From: Propionibacterium sp.
GTDB lineage: Bacteria > Actinomycetota > Actinomycetes > Propionibacteriales > Propionibacteriaceae
Assembly: GCA_012517405.1 (NCBI GenBank)
Contig: JAAYVB010000046.1
Coordinates: forward strand, 1-64,000
Direction of reading: 5' to 3'
DNA length: 64,000 bases
Below the pieces are notes generated by a model that searched no databases, had not been told where the DNA came from, and saw nothing but the letters and a program-made list of their open reading frames with translations. Position 1 is the stretch's first letter; every line of letters starts with the position of its first letter. A program made the translations under genes and the position numbers. Shown in pieces: positions 7,689-15,837 of the stretch.

Positions 7689-9008
7689 TCAGCAGTCGTC
7701 CAGCAGTCGGCGCAGCACCCGGGCACCGAAACGGACCGCGTCGACCGGAACTCGCTCGTTCACACCGTGAAACAGCATCGCGAAGTTCAGGTCGGCAGGC
7801 AGCTTCAGCGGCACGAAGCCGTAGCCGTGAATGCCGAGAGCCTCCAACGCCTTGTTGTCGGTGCCCGCCGACAGGCAGTACGGCAGCAGCGCCGCATCGG
7901 GATCCTCGGCCTGGATGGCCGCCTGCATGCTTGCGACGAAAGCCGAATCACGAGGCGCGTCCACCGAGATACCCAACTGATCGATGATCAGGTCGACGTG
8001 TTCGCCGGCCAGCTCGCGGATCGTGTCGAGCAGCTCGTCCTGGTGCCCGGGCAAGAACCGGCAGTCGATGTGCGCGGTGGCCTCGCTGGGGATCACGTTG
8101 TTCTTGTAGCCGGCATCCAGCCGGGTGAAGTTCGCCGAGTCGCGCAGGGTGCCGGCCACGAAAGCCCGTCCCCCGCCGAGCAGATCGAGGAAGGCCTCCA
8201 AGCCGTCGTCGGGCGACACACCGGTGATCTCGGTCACACCGTCGAACAGCGCCCGCACGCTGGCCACATATTCCAACGGCCACTCATGCTGGTTGATCCG
8301 GGTGATCGCCTCGGCCAGCCGGACGATCGCATTCTCGTCATTGGGCAGTGAGCCGTGCCCGGCCCGCCCGGAGGCGCGCAGATGTACCCAGGCGAAGCCC
8401 TTCTCGGCGGTCTGCAGCAGGTAGGCACGACGGGTCCCGCCGCCCGCCACGGGCAGTGTCACCGAGTAGCCGCCGACCTCGCTGATCGCCTCGGTGCAGC
8501 CCGCGAAGAGCTCCGGATGCTCGCGGACCATCCACTGCGAACCCCAGGTGCCGCCCTGCTCTTCATCGGCGAAGAAGACGAAGACCAGATCCCGCGGTGG
8601 CACGATTCCCTCGCGCGCGATCCGCCGCAGATTCGCCAGCACCATGCCGACCATCGACTTCATGTCCACTGCGCCGCGTCCCCAGATCATGCCATCGCGC
8701 TCCTCGGCGCTGAATGGATCGACGCTCCAATCGGCCGCATTCGCCGGTACCACATCCAGGTGGCCATGCACGACCAGGCCGCCCCGCGACGGGTCGGCGC
8801 CAGCGATGCGGACGATCACGCTTGCTCTGCCCGGCTGAGATTCCAGCGAGACGGGATCGAGGCCGACCTCGTGCAGCAGACCGAGAACATACTCGGCCGC
8901 CGCGCGCTCGGTCGGCCCCGTCCCATCACCGTAGTTGGAGGTGTCGATGCGAATCAGTTCGCGGGTGATGCGTACGGCTTCGTCTTCAAGTTCGGTCCAA
9001 TCGCTCAC
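7689..9008 (-). CDS. M20/M28-type zinc metallopeptidase (ArgE/DapE/CPG2 family)
   Basis: This 439-residue cytosolic protein has the M20 metal and catalytic motifs in order: HGHLDVVP (His83, Asp85), GRGAVDMKSM (Asp115), FADEEQGG (Glu149/Glu150), a Cys-Arg-Phe-Leu-Pro-Gly segment in the dimerisation half, and a C-terminal FHGVNERVP His. These proteins hydrolyse amide bonds in dipeptides, N-acyl amino acids or N-succinyl-diaminopimelate. The exact substrate is not evident, and annotated actinobacterial relatives are usually called M20/M28 peptidases. The start is GTG. It converges on the UROD-like gene, with 3 nt between the stops. Confidence 0.85.
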   Translation of the reverse strand: MSDWTELEDEAVRITRELIRIDTSNYGDGTGPTERAAAEYVLGLLHEVGLDPVSLESQPGRASVIVRIAGADPSRGGLVVHGHLDVVPANAADWSVDPFSAEERDGMIWGRGAVDMKSMVGMVLANLRRIAREGIVPPRDLVFVFFADEEQGGTWGSQWMVREHPELFAGCTEAISEVGGYSVTLPVAGGGTRRAYLLQTAEKGFAWVHLRASGRAGHGSLPNDENAIVRLAEAITRINQHEWPLEYVASVRALFDGVTEITGVSPDDGLEAFLDLLGGGRAFVAGTLRDSANFTRLDAGYKNNVIPSEATAHIDCRFLPGHQDELLDTIRELAGEHVDLIIDQLGISVDAPRDSAFVASMQAAIQAEDPDAALLPYCLSAGTDNKALEALGIHGYGFVPLKLPADLNFAMLFHGVNERVPVDAVRFGARVLRRLLDDC

Positions 9009-9031
9009 CGGTCCAGACTGTCACATTCCGA

Positions 9032-10468
9032 TCAATCGTTCGCTCGGTGTTGAGTCGCGAGCACGCGACGCTGGAGTGGTCGGCAGGCCCACAGCGCAAC
9101 CATGGCCAGCACGATGCCGGCGATCAGGACGATCGCCATCACGATCGGCCCACCGTCGGAGACGACACCGACACTCGTGGCATAGCGGTACATCGGATAG
9201 GCCATCGCAGCCCCCAAACCCGCGCCGAGCACCACCGAGAAGACCAGCGGTCCCAGCGTTTCCAGCCACATCACCTTCGTGCTGAAGGCCAACGGGGCAC
9301 CCATCTTGTACATGGCGATGGTCTGCTCGGCGCGCTCGAAGACCGCTGAGGCCTGCGTGATGAAGATCGAAGCAGCGGTCAGAGTGAAACCGACGGCCAG
9401 AGTGATGATGACACCCTTGGTGAAGTCCCACTGAGTGGCCTGCACGAATGTCTGGCCCGCAGTGTCGTCACCACCGTTGATCTCGATCGGCATCAATGCC
9501 ATGTACCCGCCGATCAATGCCAGCAGCGAGATACCCACGACCCGTTGCCAGGTCTGTTTGGGGTGCGCCTCGATCCGCCGCGCGGCCCAGATTACCGACA
9601 GTCGCGGGGCCCGGGCGATCAGTTTGCTGATCTGCTGCAGGAGCCACGGGCCGGCGATGTTGAAGCCCTGAATCATGATCACGATGATCCCCGCCATCAG
9701 CAGGAATCCCGCCACCCCGCTACCCAGCGGCAGAACCGACATCGCGACCGAGCCTGCGATCAGCACGAGCCCAGCGAGCACGATGCGCCATGACTTCAGC
9801 CGAGGACGAGTACCGAGCCGCGCAACGCCCAACGGCGAAATACGTACCTGACGCAAGCCCCACCATGCCGATGCGACGCCCAAGCCGATCACGGCCACAC
9901 AGATGGCGGCAGTCAGCGGCCACGGCAACAGCATCTCCTCGGCACTCAGCGGCATGCCGAGCATCGTCAGCCTGCTCCACAGCGGCAGCGTCACGAGATA
10001 GATCACCGCACCGATGCCGACACCGATCGTCGCCTGCAGGAGCGTGTCGATCAACGCCATCCGGGTCACATCGCCCGACGACAGGCCCAACAGCCGCAGT
10101 GCGGCAAGCCTCCGTTCGCGGCCTCGCGCGCCCAGCACCGCAGCCCCGGAGGCCAGCGAATATGTCGCCGGGATGAGCAGCGCGCACGCGAAGACCGCGA
10201 GGATGAAATAGCTCTGCGGGACGATGTCGAAGGTGCTGTCCTCGGCGAGCACCTCCAGCAACAACCCATGCGGGTGCTGCCAACGGTAGTAGAACATCCA
10301 GGTGCCGCCGGCCACGGTCAGCGCCAGCGCCGAGCTGATGATGAATGCCATGATCGCCGCCAGATAGAGCAGCGATTCACCTTGCCGGGATGCGAACCTG
10401 GCCTTGGTGAGGTGTGCGGTGAAGCTGAACAGCCCACTCACCCTAGCCGGCGCGGAACTGATGCTCAT
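9032..10468 (-). CDS. ABC transporter permease with FtsX-like domains
   Basis: This 478-residue membrane protein has an N-terminal anchor near residues 35-57, two FtsX/MacB-type permease units and about eight to ten hydrophobic segments. The first unit contains LGARGRERRLAALRLLGLSS, the typical re-entrant amphipathic region before a membrane helix. The second contains VFERAEQTIAMYKMGAPL in the same position. Permeases of this kind work as mechanotransmission exporters or sensors for peptides and lipids rather than as importers. Its start overlaps the stop of the ATPase gene (ATGA), so both are in one operon. A divergent two-component system suggests control by, or signalling to, the kinase. 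Confidence 0.82.
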   Translation of the reverse strand: MSISSAPARVSGLFSFTAHLTKARFASRQGESLLYLAAIMAFIISSALALTVAGGTWMFYYRWQHPHGLLLEVLAEDSTFDIVPQSYFILAVFACALLIPATYSLASGAAVLGARGRERRLAALRLLGLSSGDVTRMALIDTLLQATIGVGIGAVIYLVTLPLWSRLTMLGMPLSAEEMLLPWPLTAAICVAVIGLGVASAWWGLRQVRISPLGVARLGTRPRLKSWRIVLAGLVLIAGSVAMSVLPLGSGVAGFLLMAGIIVIMIQGFNIAGPWLLQQISKLIARAPRLSVIWAARRIEAHPKQTWQRVVGISLLALIGGYMALMPIEINGGDDTAGQTFVQATQWDFTKGVIITLAVGFTLTAASIFITQASAVFERAEQTIAMYKMGAPLAFSTKVMWLETLGPLVFSVVLGAGLGAAMAYPMYRYATSVGVVSDGGPIVMAIVLIAGIVLAMVALWACRPLQRRVLATQHRAND

Positions 10469-11196
10469 CGGAGCTCCCCCGATGTCGTGGCGGCCGACAG
10501 CCTGCGGTCGGCGTGGACGATACCGTCACGGATCTCGATCAATCGCGAGCACCAGCGGGCCACGTTGATGTCATGGGTAACCACCACCAGCGCCGCCCCG
10601 GCGATCCGACAGGTGGTGGTGAGCAACTGCATCACCTCATGGCCGGACGCCTGATCGAGTGCGCCGCTGGGTTCATCCGCGAAGACAACACGCGGGTGCC
10701 CCACCATGGCGCGCGCGATCGCGACGCGCTGGGCCTGGCCGCCGGACATGTCGCCGGGACGTCGGCCACGCAGTTCGCCCAAGCCGATACGGCCGAGCAT
10801 GTCGTCTGCGGCGGCCAGCGCCAGGCGCCGAGACGTGCCGGTGAGCATCAGCGGCAGGGCAACGTTTTCCCGGGCCGGCAGTTCGGGCAGCAATTGACCG
10901 TCCTGGAAGACGAAGCCGAACTCGCTGAGCCTCAGGTGCGAACGCCGGCGGTCGTTCAGCGCCGACAGGGGACCTCCGTCGAAGTCGACGACGCCGTCGT
11001 CGGGCACCAGCACCCCGGACAGGCAGTGCAGCAGGGTTGACTTGCCCGAACCGGACGGTCCCATGATCGCGACGGACTCGCCCTGTTCCACCCGCACGCT
11101 GATGCCGGCGAGCGCCCGGACGGCGCCGAAGCTTTTCGTGATGTCGTGGGTCGCCATCAGGGGCGAGCTGTGAGGTGATGTCGGTATTGAGATCAT
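10465..11196 (-). CDS. ABC transporter ATP-binding protein (MacB/LolD-like)
   Basis: This 243-residue ATPase has Walker [11 protein letters not shown]-loop VFQDGQLLPEL, signature MSGGQAQR and Walker B VVFADEPSGALD followed by an H-loop VVTHD. The sequence type matches the MacB/LolD/FtsE group that energises FtsX-like permeases, here the next gene. The first ATG (11196) adds a short unusual N-terminal tail; the internal ATG 13 codons later (MATHDITKSFG) matches the usual family start and is an alternative. The regulatory region faces a two-component operon and contains a strong inverted repeat. Confidence 0.88.
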   Translation of the reverse strand: MISIPTSPHSSPLMATHDITKSFGAVRALAGISVRVEQGESVAIMGPSGSGKSTLLHCLSGVLVPDDGVVDFDGGPLSALNDRRRSHLRLSEFGFVFQDGQLLPELPARENVALPLMLTGTSRRLALAAADDMLGRIGLGELRGRRPGDMSGGQAQRVAIARAMVGHPRVVFADEPSGALDQASGHEVMQLLTTTCRIAGAALVVVTHDINVARWCSRLIEIRDGIVHADRRLSAATTSGELR

Positions 11197-11252
11197 GGCT
11201 CCATTTCAGGTGAGATCGGGCATTCGCCGAACAGTGCACACACCCATCTTGG

Positions 11253-11270
11253 GGTAGTGCTGGCACTACC
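11253..11270. promoter_or_regulatory. 18-bp inverted repeat, candidate operator between ABC exporter and two-component system
   Basis: GGTAGTGC-TG-GCACTACC is a perfect 8-bp inverted repeat with a 2-bp centre. It ends 9 nt before the TAGGTT -10 of the kinase gene, that is, in the -35/spacer region. Its geometry suits a dimeric LuxR/NarL-type regulator, which the second gene of the operon encodes. Confidence 0.55.
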
Positions 11271-11279
11271 TGGCTGGGC

Positions 11280-11285
11280 TAGGTT
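11280..11285 (+). promoter_or_regulatory. -10 element (TAGGTT) for leaderless histidine kinase gene
   Basis: TAGGTT is followed by 7 nt and then GTG at 11293. This favours the GTG over an ATG two codons later, and over an upstream GTG at 11257 that lies inside the inverted repeat. Confidence 0.45.
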
Positions 11286-11292
11286 GAAGAGC

Positions 11293-12006
11293 GTGAGAAT
11301 GCGACGCCACAGCCAGCAGGTCTCGCACGAGGATCAAGCTGCCCAGACCATTGCCGCCTTGACCGCATCACGGCGTGCCATCGTGGACGCCTACGAGGTC
11401 GAACGTCACCGCATCGAGCGCGACCTGCACGACGGCACCCAGCAGTACCTGGTGGCCGCAGCCATGATGATCGGCGAGGCGAGGCTGTCCGCGACCGTGG
11501 CCAGCGATCCCGAACTCGCCGAGCGACTAAGTGAGGCCCAGGCAGCGATCCAGCGAGGACTTGATGCCCTGCGCGTCACCGTGCGCGGGATTCACCCGCA
11601 GATCCTCACCGAGCAGGGCCTTGCCGCGGCGTTGGCCGATGTGGCCGAGGCGGCGGCCACCCAGGTCCGCATCGTCTGCCCGAACCCGCTGCCCGCCATA
11701 CCCGAAGGGGTGCTGGCCACCGCCTATTTCTTCGCCTGCGAGGCGATCGCGAATGCCGCCAAGCACGCCCCCCGAGCAGAGGTGAGCGTGCTGCTGACCG
11801 CCGACGAGTTGCTTCGCGTCTCGGTGGTGGACAGCGGCCCGGGCGGAGCCCGCTTCGCCGCCGGCCATGGCTTGGCCGGGATGCGCGAGCGACTGGCCGC
11901 GGTCGGCGGCGAACTGACCATCTCGAGCCCAATGGGCGGCCCGACGCAGGTACTGGCGTCCATACCGTTGTTGCTGCAGCGAGGAGAACCGGGAGTGACG
12001 CTGTGA
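11293..12006 (+). CDS. Sensor histidine kinase, NarL-system type (HisKA_3), no membrane segment
   Basis: This 237-residue kinase has the HisKA_3 dimerisation motif ERHRIERDLHDGTQQY (phospho-acceptor His46) and a C-terminal GHKL ATPase domain with the N-box region CEAIANAAKHA, the G1 box VVDSGPGG and the G2 box GHGLAGMRERL. No transmembrane or sensory domain precedes the His box, so the signal probably comes from a partner. The divergent FtsX-type ABC transporter is a natural candidate, although this is inference. The stop overlaps the GTG of the response regulator (GTGA). A leaderless promoter supports the chosen start; ATG 11299 with a GAAGAG 7 nt upstream is the alternative. Confidence 0.85.
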   Translation: MRMRRHSQQVSHEDQAAQTIAALTASRRAIVDAYEVERHRIERDLHDGTQQYLVAAAMMIGEARLSATVASDPELAERLSEAQAAIQRGLDALRVTVRGIHPQILTEQGLAAALADVAEAAATQVRIVCPNPLPAIPEGVLATAYFFACEAIANAAKHAPRAEVSVLLTADELLRVSVVDSGPGGARFAAGHGLAGMRERLAAVGGELTISSPMGGPTQVLASIPLLLQRGEPGVTL

Positions 12007-12686
12007 CCACCGTGGCGATCGCGGACGACTCCGCGCTGCTGCGCGAGGGCTTGGCCGGGTTGCTGGAGCGCCAAGGATTCGAGATCGTGGCCCAGGAATC
12101 CCGCGCGGACGCTCTGCGGCAAACCGTGCAGCAGCTTGCCGAGCAGGGCCGGTTGCCGCAGCTACTGATCACCGATGTCCGGATGCCGCCGACGATGGCC
12201 AATGACGGTCTCCAAGCGGCGCTCGACCTGAAGACGGCCTACCCCGCACTGTCGGTGCTCGTGGTGAGCCAATATGTTGCCCCGGTGTATGCGCAGCAGC
12301 TGTTCGCGCTGCCTGCCGCCCCGGACTCGGGTGGCTCGGGCTATCTGTTGAAGGACCGGGTGTCCCAGGTTGCCGATTTCATCGGCACGCTGCGCGTGGT
12401 GTGCGCGGGTGGCATGGTGATCGACCCCGAGGTGGCGCGAGCAATGATGCGCGCCAGCCGATCGGGGCTCGGCGAACTGAGCCCTCGCGAATTCGAGGTG
12501 CTCGAACTGATGGCTCGTGGTCTGTCCAATGGCCAGATCGCTGCCGAACTGGTGCTGTCGAACGCCGCAGTCGCCAAACACGTCTCCAATATCTTCATGA
12601 AACTCGGGCTGACCCCGGACGAAGAAAACCGTCGCGTCCGGGCAATTCTGGCTTTTCTGGCCGACGACCATGGTCCGCTGATCTGA
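12003..12686 (+). CDS. NarL/LuxR-family response regulator
   Basis: This 227-residue protein has an N-terminal receiver with acidic residues Asp8/Asp9, phospho-acceptor Asp58 (LLITDVRMPP) and the conserved Lys in GYLLKDRV near residue 115. A LuxR-type helix-turn-helix follows, LSPREFEVLELMARGLSNGQ then IAAELVLSNAAVAKHVSNI (about residues 158-198). It is coupled to the upstream kinase by a 4-nt overlap. The linker after the receiver is slightly extended by an insertion, PAAPDSGGSG. The palindrome at 11253-11270, upstream of its own operon and the divergent ABC genes, is a plausible target. Confidence 0.9.
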   Translation: MTTVAIADDSALLREGLAGLLERQGFEIVAQESRADALRQTVQQLAEQGRLPQLLITDVRMPPTMANDGLQAALDLKTAYPALSVLVVSQYVAPVYAQQLFALPAAPDSGGSGYLLKDRVSQVADFIGTLRVVCAGGMVIDPEVARAMMRASRSGLGELSPREFEVLELMARGLSNGQIAAELVLSNAAVAKHVSNIFMKLGLTPDEENRRVRAILAFLADDHGPLI

Positions 12687-12715
12687 CCGGACCGGTCGTG
12701 TTTCCATTGTGTTTC
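12685..12715. promoter_or_regulatory. Palindrome and helical-turn direct repeat upstream of the amino-acid ABC operon
   Basis: GACCGG-A-CCGGTC (12685-12697) is a perfect palindrome overlapping the response-regulator stop. It is followed by two GTGTTTC copies at 12698-12704 and 12709-12715, spaced 11 bp apart on the same DNA face. A possible -10 (TAGCAT) lies further downstream at about 12757. The regulator is unknown. Confidence 0.3.
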
Positions 12716-12808
12716 GCCTCTCAGTTCCGGCAGAAAGACCGCCGAAGTCCGCCTAGCATCGCGGCGTCGGCCAAGTATCACGGTCGCGACCATGGAGGAC
12801 ACGTAACC

Positions 12809-14992
12809 ATGCACATCTCTCACAGGAGTCGCGCCAGCGCGGCTAGGACCGGAGCCCTGATCACGCTTCTGCTCGGGTTCATCGGTATGACGTTCGGCGT
12901 CTCCGCGCTCCAAGCACATGCGGAGGGGCCCGTCGAAGGCCAGACGTTCGTGATCGCGACCGACACAACGTTTGCGCCATTCGAATTCCGGGATGCATCG
13001 GGCGACATGACCGGCATCGACATGGATCTGATCCGAGAAATCGCACAGCGAAAAGGCTTCAACGTCGACATCCAGGCTCTCGGCTTCGACGCCGCATTGC
13101 AGGCCGTCACCTCGGGCCAGGCCGACGGTGTCATCGCCGGCATGTCGATCACCGACGCGCGCAAGGAGGTCTTCGACTTCTCGGCGCCCTACTTCTCCTC
13201 GGGTGTGCAGATGGCCGTGCGGGCCGATGACTCCTCGATCACCAGCTACGAGGATCTGAGGGGCAAGACCGTCGTCGCGAAGACCGGTGCCGAGGGTCTC
13301 TCCTTCGCCCAGTCGATCGCCGACCAGTACGGATTCACCGTCAAGGCCCTGGGCAGCGCCGACACGATGTATGCCGAGGTCGCCAGCGGCAACGCAGCCG
13401 CCGTCTTCGACGACTATCCCGTGCTTGCCTATGGGATCGCGCAGGGCAACGGGCTCAAGGTCGTGACACCCAAGGAACAGGGTTCGAGCTACGGTTTCGC
13501 CGTCCTGAAGGGCTCCAACGCCGAACTGCTCCAGGCGTTCAACGAGGGCCTGAGCGAGATGAAGGCCGACGGCTCCTATCACGCACTGCTGACCAAGTAC
13601 CTCGGCAGTAACGCCCCTGCTGATGACGCCCAGGTCGAGGGTGTGCAGGGCAAGACCTTCGTCATCGCCACCGACACCACGTTCGCGCCATTCGAATACC
13701 GCAACGAGTCGGGCGAAATGACCGGTATCGACATCGATCTGATCAATGAGATCGCGCGGCGTCAGGGATTCAGCGTCGACATCAGAGCTCTTGGCTTCGA
13801 CGCGGCGCTGCAGGCGGTCACCTCGGGCCAGGCCGACGGTGTCATCGCCGGCATGTCGATCACCGATGCCCGCAAGGAGGTCTTCGACTTCTCGGCGCCC
13901 TACTTCGACTCCGGTGTGCAGATGGCCGTGCGGGCCGACGACGACACCATCACCAGCTACGAGGATCTGAGCGGCAAGACCGTCGTCGCGAAGACCGGCG
14001 CCGAAGGTCTCACCTTCGCCCAATCGATCGCCGACCAGTACGGCTTCACGGTCAAGGCCCTCGACAAAGCCGACACGATGTACTCCGAGGTGGCTACCGG
14101 CAACGCAGCAGCCGTCTTCGACGACTACCCGGTGCTCGCCTACGGGATCAACCAGGGCAACGGACTGAAAATCGTCACACCCAAGGAGCAGGGCTCGAGC
14201 TACGGTTTCGCCGTCTTGAAGGGCTCCAACCCGGAGCTGCTCCAAGCCTTCAACGCCGGCTTGAGCGGCATGCAGACCGACGGCACCTATCAGGCGATTA
14301 TCGACAAGTACCTGAAGGCACCCGATGCCGGTGGTTCCAGTCAGTCGTTCTGGGGTCTGCTCGTCCAGAGCATGCCGGCCTTGCTCAAGGGCCTGCTGCT
14401 CACCCTCGCCGCGACCGCGCTGTCCTTGGTCTTCGCCTCCGTACTCGGCGTGGTCTTCGGCTTCCTCAAGGTCAGCGGAAACAAGATCTTGCAGTCGATC
14501 GCGTCGGTCTACGTCGACATCTTCCGTGGCACGCCACTACTGGTCCAGGCTTTCTTCTTCTATTTCGGCCTGCCGACCGCGCTCGGCATCAAGCTCGACG
14601 TACTCACCGCAGGTGTGATCACGCTCTCGCTGAACGCGGGGGCCTACATGACCGAGATCGTTCGCGGCGGTATTCAGTCGGTTGATATCGGCCAGATGGA
14701 GGCCGCGCGCTCCCTCGGCTTGAACTGGATGCAGTCGATGCGCAAGATCATCGTTCCGCAAGCAGTCAAGATTATGACGCCCTCGTTCATCAATCAGTTC
14801 GTCATCACGCTGAAGGACACGTCGCTGCTGGCCGTGCTCGGATTCGCCGAACTGACCTATCAGGGGCAACAGATCATTGCCCGCAACTTCCGCAGCTTCG
14901 AGGTCTGGCTGATCGTCGGTGCCATGTACTTCATCGTCATCTCCGCCCTCACGAAGCTGTCGAACCGGATCGATCGGAGGATCAACAAGTGA
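12809..14992 (+). CDS. Amino-acid ABC transporter: tandem duplicated substrate-binding domains fused to permease
   Basis: This 727-residue protein starts with a signal sequence (residues 1-38, ending LQAHA). Two solute-binding family 3 domains follow, about residues 43-272 and 280-505, and then a HisM/GlnP-type permease, about 513-727, with the [10 protein letters not shown] coupling loop. Both binding domains contain [13 protein letters not shown], the amino-acid-binding start of the family, and [17 protein letters not shown]. The second copy repeats the first with a DNA period of exactly 711 bp, including a 50-nt identical stretch. Such fusions are known among polar amino-acid importers and give each permease several external receptors. 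GGAGG lies 10 nt before the ATG. The ATPase gene overlaps its stop by 4 nt. Confidence 0.9.
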   Translation: MHISHRSRASAARTGALITLLLGFIGMTFGVSALQAHAEGPVEGQTFVIATDTTFAPFEFRDASGDMTGIDMDLIREIAQRKGFNVDIQALGFDAALQAVTSGQADGVIAGMSITDARKEVFDFSAPYFSSGVQMAVRADDSSITSYEDLRGKTVVAKTGAEGLSFAQSIADQYGFTVKALGSADTMYAEVASGNAAAVFDDYPVLAYGIAQGNGLKVVTPKEQGSSYGFAVLKGSNAELLQAFNEGLSEMKADGSYHALLTKYLGSNAPADDAQVEGVQGKTFVIATDTTFAPFEYRNESGEMTGIDIDLINEIARRQGFSVDIRALGFDAALQAVTSGQADGVIAGMSITDARKEVFDFSAPYFDSGVQMAVRADDDTITSYEDLSGKTVVAKTGAEGLTFAQSIADQYGFTVKALDKADTMYSEVATGNAAAVFDDYPVLAYGINQGNGLKIVTPKEQGSSYGFAVLKGSNPELLQAFNAGLSGMQTDGTYQAIIDKYLKAPDAGGSSQSFWGLLVQSMPALLKGLLLTLAATALSLVFASVLGVVFGFLKVSGNKILQSIASVYVDIFRGTPLLVQAFFFYFGLPTALGIKLDVLTAGVITLSLNAGAYMTEIVRGGIQSVDIGQMEAARSLGLNWMQSMRKIIVPQAVKIMTPSFINQFVITLKDTSLLAVLGFAELTYQGQQIIARNFRSFEVWLIVGAMYFIVISALTKLSNRIDRRINK
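12935..14312 (+). repeat. 711-bp intragenic tandem duplication (two substrate-binding domains)
   Basis: The two units begin near 12935 and 13646 with an offset of 711 bp (237 codons). Positions 13106-13155 and 13817-13866 are identical over 50 nt, and most remaining codons are conserved, so the copies are recent or are kept alike by gene conversion. Confidence 0.85.
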
Positions 14993-15732
14993 GCGAGTCA
15001 GCCAAGACCATGATCGAGGTCACCGATCTCCACAAGTCGTTCGGTTCGAACGAAGTCCTCAAGGGCATCTCCACCACTATCAACCAAGGTGAGGTCGTCG
15101 CCGTGATCGGGCCGTCGGGCTCCGGCAAGTCCACCTTCTTGCGCTGCCTGAATCTCTTGGAAGAAGTGACATCGGGCAAGGTGATCGTCGAAGGTCGTGA
15201 TCTCACCGACAAGAACACCGACATCAACCAGGTGCGCCAGAAGATCGGCATGGTCTTCCAGCATTTCAACCTCTTCCCGCACCAGACGGTGGCCGAGAAC
15301 ATCATGCTGGCTCCCAGCATGCTGAAGAAGTTGTCCAAGACCGAGGCGAGGAGCCGTGCCGAATCCCTGCTGGCGCAGGTCAAGCTCTCCGAAAAGATCG
15401 ATGCTCGACCCGCCCAGCTGTCGGGCGGCCAGAAGCAGCGCGTGGCCATTGCCAGGGCTCTGGCGATGGATCCCGACATCATGCTCTTCGACGAACCCAC
15501 CTCCGCGCTGGATCCCGAGATGGTCGGTGAGGTGCTCGATGTCATGAAAGCACTGGCCGCGGCAGGCATGACGATGGTCGTGGTGACTCACGAGATGGGC
15601 TTCGCCCGCGAAGTCAGCGATCGGCTGTTGTTCATGGCCGACGGCAGGGTCGTCGAGGAGGGCGACCCGCGCGAGGTGCTCGCGAATCCGCAGAACGACC
15701 GGACCAAGGACTTCTTGGCCAAGGTGCTGTAG
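14989..15732 (+). CDS. Amino-acid ABC transporter ATP-binding protein (GlnQ-like)
   Basis: This 247-residue ATPase has Walker [10 protein letters not shown] near residue 40, Q-loop [10 protein letters not shown], signature LSGGQKQR, Walker [15 protein letters not shown] and H-loop [10 protein letters not shown]. The FPHQTV region and overall length are typical of polar amino-acid importer ATPases (GlnQ/HisP). It begins at a GTG that overlaps the stop of the receptor-permease gene, with a CGGAGG Shine-Dalgarno about 9 nt upstream, so the two proteins are made together and one ATPase dimer would drive a permease dimer. A strong hairpin follows 6 nt after the stop. Confidence 0.95.
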   Translation: MSESAKTMIEVTDLHKSFGSNEVLKGISTTINQGEVVAVIGPSGSGKSTFLRCLNLLEEVTSGKVIVEGRDLTDKNTDINQVRQKIGMVFQHFNLFPHQTVAENIMLAPSMLKKLSKTEARSRAESLLAQVKLSEKIDARPAQLSGGQKQRVAIARALAMDPDIMLFDEPTSALDPEMVGEVLDVMKALAAAGMTMVVVTHEMGFAREVSDRLLFMADGRVVEEGDPREVLANPQNDRTKDFLAKVL

Positions 15733-15737
15733 ACGTC

Positions 15738-15778
15738 GGTCGCGGCGCCCTGCCCCTCGCGGGTGGGGCGCCGCGACC
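15738..15778 (+). terminator. Hairpin terminator after amino-acid ABC operon
   Basis: A perfect 13-bp GC-rich stem (15738-15750 pairing with 15766-15778) has a 15-nt loop and starts 6 nt after the stop of the ATPase gene. There is no T-run, as is common for high-GC actinobacterial terminators. Confidence 0.65.
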
Positions 15779-15837
15779 CCTATAGCGCATGAGACCGCCA
15801 CGTTACGGTTGGCGAACAGCCCGCGGAGCCGGCCATC

